Assembly: GCA_963725415.1 (NCBI GenBank)
Contig: CAVRZY010000150.1
Location: 1 to 10,654, forward strand
Length of the DNA: 10,654 nt
Source of the DNA: CAVRZY01 sp963725415
Lineage (GTDB): Bacteria > Acidobacteriota > Terriglobia > Bryobacterales > Bryobacteraceae
Reading direction: 5' to 3'
In this document: in pieces, positions 6,534 through 10,654 of the stretch
How the letters are laid out: each line of letters starts with the position of its first letter
Numbering within the stretch: position 1 is the first letter of the stretch
The notes under the pieces: model-generated
What the model was told of the DNA's origin: nothing
Database searches by the model: none
Seen by the model: the letters and a program-made list of their open reading frames with translations, nothing else
Translations under genes and position numbers: made by a program

Positions 6534-7283
6534 TTACGAGGCGGCGGCCTTGGGATACTCGCTGACGATTTCAGCAGCGCCGGGGGGCGGGTAGGGAATG
6601 AGGGGGCGATCCCGGCGGGCAACGGAGCGCAGGAGGTTGTCCGCACCCCAGCGTTCGAGGATGCGCTGGATGCCGCGGAGTGCCGCGGGGCGGGAGACGA
6701 TGGCGAGAGCGGTGAGGAGAATGATCCAAAGGTCTGTGAAGAACGTGCGATGGTCGATGTAGAGGAGAGCCAGACGGCTCTTCCAGGGCCGGATGATCTG
6801 GTTGTAGAGGAGGTCAGGGTCTTGGCTTCCGGCGAGAATCTCACCCTCATCTGCGAAGACGATGGAGGCAAGATCGGTTATGCCGGGCCGGACGGTGAGC
6901 ATGCGCTTTTCTTTCTCCGTATAGAGGCTGGCATCCGCCCGGACCTGAGGGCGGGGGCCGACGATGCTCATATCCCCTTTGAGCACATTCCACAACTGAA
7001 TCAGTTCGTCGATCTTATACGCTCGGACAAACCGCCCCACGGGAGTGATACGGCGATCCGTAGTGGCGGTGGAAGAGCCACCGATCTTTTCCGCGTTCAC
7101 CACCATGGAGCGGAACTTGACCATGCGGAAAGTTCCGCCGCCGCGGGCCATGCGGAGAGCAATGTAGAAAGGCGACCCACGGTCCTGCAACCAGATCGCG
7201 ACCGTCACAAGCAGCAGAAGCGGAGAGCTGGCAAGCAGCCCCACCGCCGCAACGGCAAAGTCGAAAATGCGTTTCAGGGCCAT
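6534..7283 (-). CDS. Undecaprenyl-phosphate phosphoglycosyl transferase (PglC/WcaJ-type sugar transferase)
   Basis: A 249-residue member of the bacterial sugar transferase family. It transfers a phospho-sugar from a UDP-sugar to undecaprenyl phosphate at the cytoplasmic face of the inner membrane, starting a surface glycan. Residues 4-32 (KRIFDFAVAAVG, then SSPLLLL) form the basic start and the re-entrant membrane helix with its Ser-Pro kink. Next come RMVKFRSM (53-60), the catalytic D92-E93 dyad in YKIDELIQLWNVLKGDMS, and GPRPQ (109-113). It lacks the N-terminal four-helix region of WcaJ/WbaP and is slightly longer than PglC, with an extra C-terminal tail from about 185 containing a hydrophobic stretch at 182-197. 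Start ATG at 7283, six bases after the transketolase C stop. Adjacency to the dehydratase suggests the two handle the same first sugar. Confidence 0.93.
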   Translation of the reverse strand: MALKRIFDFAVAAVGLLASSPLLLLVTVAIWLQDRGSPFYIALRMARGGGTFRMVKFRSMVVNAEKIGGSSTATTDRRITPVGRFVRAYKIDELIQLWNVLKGDMSIVGPRPQVRADASLYTEKEKRMLTVRPGITDLASIVFADEGEILAGSQDPDLLYNQIIRPWKSRLALLYIDHRTFFTDLWIILLTALAIVSRPAALRGIQRILERWGADNLLRSVARRDRPLIPYPPPGAAEIVSEYPKAAAS

Positions 7284-7289
7284 GGAAGG

Positions 7290-8225
7290 TCACACCGCCA
7301 GGCTCAGCCACACTTTGGAAAGCACGGCGGAGCAGATGGCCTCGGCATCCATTCCGTAAGCCTGGCGCAGATAAGCCTGTGAACCGACAACCGAGGAGAA
7401 GCACGAGCGCAGCCCGATCCTCTGGAAGAAACCGGGCGCGGCACCCGCTTCGAGCAGCGCCTCCGCGACGGCGCCGCCCAGTCCTCCCTCGACCTGGTGT
7501 TCCTCCACTGTGACGATCCCCCCCGTCTCGCGGGCGCCGTGGACCAGTGCCGGAATATCCAAAGGCTTTAGCGTGTGCAGGCTGATCACGCGGCAACTCA
7601 CACCCGCGCCCGCAAGCATGCTGGCGGCGCACAGAGCCTCGTGGAGAATTCCACCTGCCGCAACCAGCGTCACATCGGAGCCCTCACGGACGATGCGAGC
7701 CTTGCCGATGGCGAACACCTCATCCTGTTTCGGAGCCGCAGTTGCGGCGGACTTGTCCAACCGCAGGTAGGCCGTACCCGGCCAGTCCACCAATGCCTTC
7801 GTGGCTTCCTCAACCTCCCAGAAATCGCCGGGGGCGATCACGGTCATGTTGGGCAAGGCGCGCATGGCAGCCAAGTCCTCGGTGGCGTGGTGGGATGCTC
7901 CCACGGCGCCGTAACTCATGCCGCCGCCAACGGTCACGATCTTGACGTCGGCCTCGTGATAGCAGGCATCGTTGCGGATCTGTTCGAAGCAGCGCAGCGT
8001 GGGGAAACTGCCGAGCGAGTACGTGAACACGATTCGGCCCTCTAAAGCCAAGCCCGTGGCGAGTCCTGTCATGTTCTGTTCGGCGACGCCTACGTTCAGG
8101 AACTGCTTCGGGAAACGGGCAGCGAAATCCGCAAGGACGCCGAAGCCGAGGTCGGCGGTCAGCAGCACCACGTCTGGCCGCTTGTCGGCGATTGCGGTCA
8201 GAGTGCGTACGAAAACGTCCCTCAT
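7290..8225 (-). CDS. Transketolase, C-terminal subunit (pyrimidine-binding and C-terminal domains)
   Basis: A 311-residue protein matching the second half of transketolase. I place the start at ATG 8225 (MRDVFVRTL), not at the longer in-frame start at 8351, because it forms an ATGA overlap with the N subunit and has GGAAGG six bases upstream. Residues 1-165 are the Pyr domain: VGVAEQNMTGLA contains the Glu (E49) that activates thiamine diphosphate, and SHHATEDLA (111-119) matches the conserved His-Glu-Asp region. Residues 175-305 are the C-terminal domain with VEEHQVEGGLGGAVAEAL (240-257). It should need the N subunit for a complete active site, which forms at the interface of the two. The reaction is transfer of a two-carbon ketol unit. 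Being inside a glycan cluster suggests a dedicated role, not central pentose phosphate metabolism; the substrates are unknown. Confidence 0.93.
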   Translation of the reverse strand: MRDVFVRTLTAIADKRPDVVLLTADLGFGVLADFAARFPKQFLNVGVAEQNMTGLATGLALEGRIVFTYSLGSFPTLRCFEQIRNDACYHEADVKIVTVGGGMSYGAVGASHHATEDLAAMRALPNMTVIAPGDFWEVEEATKALVDWPGTAYLRLDKSAATAAPKQDEVFAIGKARIVREGSDVTLVAAGGILHEALCAASMLAGAGVSCRVISLHTLKPLDIPALVHGARETGGIVTVEEHQVEGGLGGAVAEALLEAGAAPGFFQRIGLRSCFSSVVGSQAYLRQAYGMDAEAICSAVLSKVWLSLAV

Positions 8226-9037
8226 GCCCGGCCTTCCAGTTCGGCCAGCGCGGCCTCGAACTCCGCGCCGCGGGGGATCCGGTAATGCCACAGGACGGTA
8301 TTCTCCATGAAAGAAACCCCCTTCCCCTTGATGGTGTGAGCGATCAGGCAACTCGGCTTGTGGGATGCGAAGGGGACCGACTTCAGCGCTTGGGTGAGAG
8401 CATCGTGATCATGGCCGTCGACCTCCTCGACCGCCCAGCCGAAGCTGCTCCACTTATCGGCGAAGGGTGCTAGCTCGATGACCTCCGGAACGGGTGCAAT
8501 TCCTTGAATCCGGTTGTAGTCGACAATGGCGACGAGGTTGTTCAGCCCGTGGTGAGCAGCGAAGAGCACGGCTTCCCAAGTCGAGCCTTCATCGCACTCG
8601 CCGTCGCTGAGGAGGCAGAATACCCGGTAGGCCCGCCCGTCGAGGTGGGCGGCATAGGCCATGCCGCAGGCAACGGAGAGGCCGTGGCCGAGCGAGCCCG
8701 TGGAAACATCGACGCCAGGAACTTCGTGCGACACATGGCCGCTGAGGCGTGACCCATCCATGTGGTGAGTACGGAGTTCGTCGATCGGAAAGAAGCCCCG
8801 CTCGGCCAAGGCCGCGTAAAGCCCCGCTCCCGCATGCCCTTTGCTTAGAACGAACCTGTCCCGCTGCGGGCCACGCGGGTTCGCCGGATCGACATTTAGG
8901 ATGCCTGAATAGAGGACAGCCAAGATATCGGCGCAGGATAAAACGGCGGCGATGTGGGACCCACCACCGCGGCTGGTCATCCGCAGAGCGTGCAGTCTGA
9001 TTCGCCGGGCGAGAGTAATGGAGTCGGGCAACCACAC
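8222..9037 (-). CDS. Transketolase, N-terminal subunit (thiamine diphosphate-binding PP domain)
   Basis: A 271-residue protein equal to the first third to half of a full transketolase. Visible motifs: GGGSHIA with H28; SKGHAGAGLYAALAERG (65-81); TGSLGHGL (113-120); SDGECDEGSTWEA (144-156), the thiamine diphosphate/metal motif with D145 and N175 as expected metal ligands, though the usual first Gly is Ser144; and WHYRIP with H251. Its partner is the overlapping downstream gene. The start is taken as GTG 9037, six bases after the aminotransferase stop; no strong Shine-Dalgarno is visible. Split transketolases of this kind occur in surface polysaccharide clusters and, as in the AHBA pathway, in secondary metabolism. 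Here it probably makes or shortens a keto sugar for the glycan. Confidence 0.93.
   Translation of the reverse strand: MWLPDSITLARRIRLHALRMTSRGGGSHIAAVLSCADILAVLYSGILNVDPANPRGPQRDRFVLSKGHAGAGLYAALAERGFFPIDELRTHHMDGSRLSGHVSHEVPGVDVSTGSLGHGLSVACGMAYAAHLDGRAYRVFCLLSDGECDEGSTWEAVLFAAHHGLNNLVAIVDYNRIQGIAPVPEVIELAPFADKWSSFGWAVEEVDGHDHDALTQALKSVPFASHKPSCLIAHTIKGKGVSFMENTVLWHYRIPRGAEFEAALAELEGRA
8232..8237 (-). promoter_or_regulatory. Shine-Dalgarno fixing the transketolase C start
   Basis: GGAAGG on the - strand lies six bases before the ATG at 8225, inside the end of the N-subunit gene. It supports the short start with ATGA overlap over the in-frame start at 8351. Confidence 0.6.
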
Positions 9038-9043
9038 GGCGAC

Positions 9044-10166
9044 CTACGAACGCTCATACCCGTAAAACGCCCGGATGCAGTCGCAGACGTAGTTGACGTC
9101 GTCGTCCGACAGCGACATGTTCATGGGGAGCATCACGAGGCGGGAGAAGAGCCAGTCAGTGTAAGGCAGGTGCTGGGTGAAGCCGAGGGCTTTCAGTTGG
9201 TGGACGGCTTGGCCGCCCCACTGGACGAGGGTTCCCACTCCGCGGGTCTTCAGGAATTCCCGGAGCTGGTCCCGGCGCTCCGCCTGAATCTCGTAGTTCT
9301 GATAGATGTCGAAGTGGTCCGGATCATCTTCCGGGCCCGGCGGTAGCGCCAGTTCCCGCAGATCCCCTAACCTCTTGCGGTAGAGCCGGGCGATGACGCG
9401 CCGACGTTCCATCACGGCGTCGTACTTCTTCAAGCGGTAGTCCAGGATCGCTGCCTGGAGATTGTCCAACCGCGAGTTCGAGCCCCCAGGACACAACGTC
9501 GCCCTGATGGTTCCGCCCGTGATCGCGCAACTGGAACATGCGTTCGTAAACCGCGGCGTCGTTGATCACTACCGCCCCGCCGTCGCCCAGGCAGCCCAGC
9601 ACCTTCGCCGGATAGAAGCTGATAGCCGCCGCAACACCGAACGTGCCAGCGCAGCGCCGCTTGAACTTGGAGCCGAGGGCCTGCGCGGCGTCCTCCACAA
9701 TCAACAAGCCGTGCTTGTCCGCGATGGCCTGCAAGGCATCCATGTCACAGGTCCGACCGTTCAGCTGCGTCGGGAGGATTGCCTTCGTGCGGGCTGTGGT
9801 TGCACCCTCGACAGCCGCCGGGTCGATCAAGTGATCCGGCCCGCATTCCACTGGGACTGGCGTGGCGCCGGCGAAGTGAATGGCCGCGGCCGTGGCGACC
9901 ATGGTGTGAGAGCAGAAAATGACTTCGTCGCCCGGCCTAATGCCAGCCGCGCGTAGCACGATGAGCAGGCCGTCAGTGGCGTTGCCTACGCCGAGCACGT
10001 GGCTGGCGCCCAGGAATTCGGCCAAGTGCCTCTCGAAGTCCTCCAAGTCCTTCTGCAAGATGAACGCTCCGCGGCGACCGATGTCGCGGACGACATCGAG
10101 GAAAGCGTCCTCGCTCTGCAGGAAGACGGAAGGGTAGTTAAAAAACGGTACCGACTGCTTGTTCAC
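9044..10166 (-). pseudogene. DegT/DnrJ/EryC1/StrS aminotransferase, interrupted by a frameshift
   Basis: Two frames together make one PLP-dependent sugar aminotransferase. The first runs from GTG 10166 with GNATDGLLIVLRAAGIRPGD (61-80), VEDAAQALG (157-165, PLP-ring Asp D159) and SFYPAKVLGCLGDGGAVV (183-200), where K188 should form the Schiff base. At residue 228 the match breaks off in DVVSWG. The next frame continues at once with SNSRLDNLQAAILDYRLK and runs to TAG at 9044. Removing one base from the five-G run (plus-strand C at 9483-9487) gives 373 residues, normal for the family. Such enzymes move an amino group from Glu or Gln to a keto sugar, often the product of a 4,6-dehydratase like the one in this cluster. 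As read, the C-terminal third would be lost and the protein probably inactive; a homopolymer sequencing error is the likeliest cause. Confidence 0.9.
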
Positions 10167-10654
10167 TCAGCTCCTCCGGGACTGGTCTGCGGCTGCCGGG
10201 ACGCACAGGGCGGGGATGTCGTACCTGAATAGAACCGATTCCGCACCTTTGTGCACTTCGATGGCGCCGACCCGCACTGCGTTGACTGATTCGTAGAACC
10301 TCTGCGCCTTTTGTTGGGTTGCTCCGGTCACTATCTTGCATGCGGGGAGCCTGCGGGCACGAAAGTCGTCCATGAGCGCATCGAACAGCGCGCGACCGAG
10401 ACCTTTGCGCTGCATGGTCCGGCTCACGCAGAAGTTCAGGATTTCCGCACGTGGGAGGTCGACGGCACCCTCATCCTTCACGGGATACAGGAGCGTCTCG
10501 GCGATCCTCTTGAGAGTGCGCAAAGAGAACATTCGCGGCACCAACACTGGAAGGAATCGGAATCCATGACGGAGCAGGACGTGCTTGTATACCTGGCGCG
10601 TGTCAGCCGAACCGCAGATAAACGCGACGGCGGTGTTGTCGGGCGCGGTTGCGA
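10167..10654 (-). CDS. GNAT-family acetyltransferase, 5' end outside the window
   Basis: The frame is open from the right edge of the window to a TGA at 10167-10169, so only the last 161 residues are seen. Protein-like sequence continues above the TTG at 10547 (AVAFICGSADTRQVYKHVLL and onward), so that codon is not the true start. The acetyl-CoA signature Q/RxxGxG is present as QRKGLGRAL (about 10387-10412), preceded by EILNFCVSRTM, the usual beta-4 strand. ATQQKAQRFYESVNAVRVG is the typical helix and strand that complete the fold. It transfers an acetyl group from acetyl-CoA to an amine; next to a sugar aminotransferase, the amino sugar is the obvious candidate acceptor. It is the most upstream gene of the - strand cluster seen here, so the operon promoter must lie outside the window. 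Confidence 0.85.
   Translation of the reverse strand, partial: ATAPDNTAVAFICGSADTRQVYKHVLLRHGFRFLPVLVPRMFSLRTLKRIAETLLYPVKDEGAVDLPRAEILNFCVSRTMQRKGLGRALFDALMDDFRARRLPACKIVTGATQQKAQRFYESVNAVRVGAIEVHKGAESVLFRYDIPALCVPAAADQSRRS
10172..10178 (-). promoter_or_regulatory. Strong Shine-Dalgarno for the aminotransferase GTG start
   Basis: GGAGGAG on the - strand ends five bases before GTG 10166 and lies within the last codons of the acetyltransferase gene. It decides the GTG start and indicates efficient translation right after the upstream stop, which directly abuts the GTG. Confidence 0.75.

Noticed and set aside
6521..6871. N-terminal extension of the dehydratase frame by 117 residues
   Set aside because: It overlaps the phosphoglycosyl transferase gene in another frame and is Ser/Pro-rich without family similarity. 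The ATG at 6520 just after that gene's stop gives the normal family length.
6261..7382. A 373-residue + strand open frame
   Set aside because: It is antisense to parts of the dehydratase, sugar transferase and transketolase genes, all strongly supported by motifs, and shows no recognisable domain.
8226..8351. N-terminal extension of the transketolase C frame
   Set aside because: The added residues do not resemble transketolase. The ATG at 8225 has a Shine-Dalgarno and an ATGA overlap with the N subunit.
9324..9482. The C-terminal tail of the first aminotransferase frame after DVVSWG
   Set aside because: It is out-of-frame reading after the indel. The correct family sequence lies in the overlapping frame at the same positions.

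Overview
The window (10,654 bases, high GC) reads as bacterial chromosome. Gene families, GC-rich codon use and a small protein of a type I associate with Acidobacteriota (N-terminal NRRNAQRSTGPKTP motif) suggest an acidobacterium, perhaps of the Bryobacterales/Solibacter group. That placement is inference from memory, not from a search.

Layout. Positions 1-2291 hold two + strand genes: the 3' part of a multi-domain phosphorelay protein (degenerate receiver, HPt, pseudo-receiver, intact receiver) and, joined by an ATGA overlap, a HEAT-repeat protein. From 2276 to the right edge everything is on the - strand. It looks like one long operon transcribed right to left: GNAT acetyltransferase (5' end outside the window), DegT-type PLP sugar aminotransferase, split transketolase (N then C subunit), PglC/WcaJ-type phosphoglycosyl transferase, membrane-bound PglF/WbpM/CapD-type nucleotide-sugar 4,6-dehydratase, a tiny zinc-ribbon protein, a roughly 300-base repeat-bearing gap, the small STGPKTP-type protein, and an O-antigen ligase/polymerase. 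Most neighbours overlap by 4 bases or are 0-14 bases apart. The ligase ends tail to tail with the HEAT gene, overlapping it by 16 bases.

How the genes may work together. The - strand genes look like the core of a surface-glycan locus. The dehydratase, aminotransferase and acetyltransferase could make an amino-deoxy (bacillosamine-like) nucleotide sugar. The phosphoglycosyl transferase would load the first sugar onto undecaprenyl phosphate, and the Wzy/WaaL-type protein would polymerise or ligate the glycan. The split transketolase between aminotransferase and sugar transferase is the least expected part and hints at an unusual sugar or precursor.

Sequence integrity. Three - strand genes are interrupted by apparent single-base frameshifts: a C7 run near 3743-3749, a site near 4450-4465, and a G5/C5 run at 9483-9487. 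Each reads as an intact family member if one base is removed or added. Sequencing or assembly errors are the simplest explanation, but real decay or slippage is possible. No tRNA, rRNA, transposase, integrase, CRISPR array or convincing intrinsic terminator was seen.
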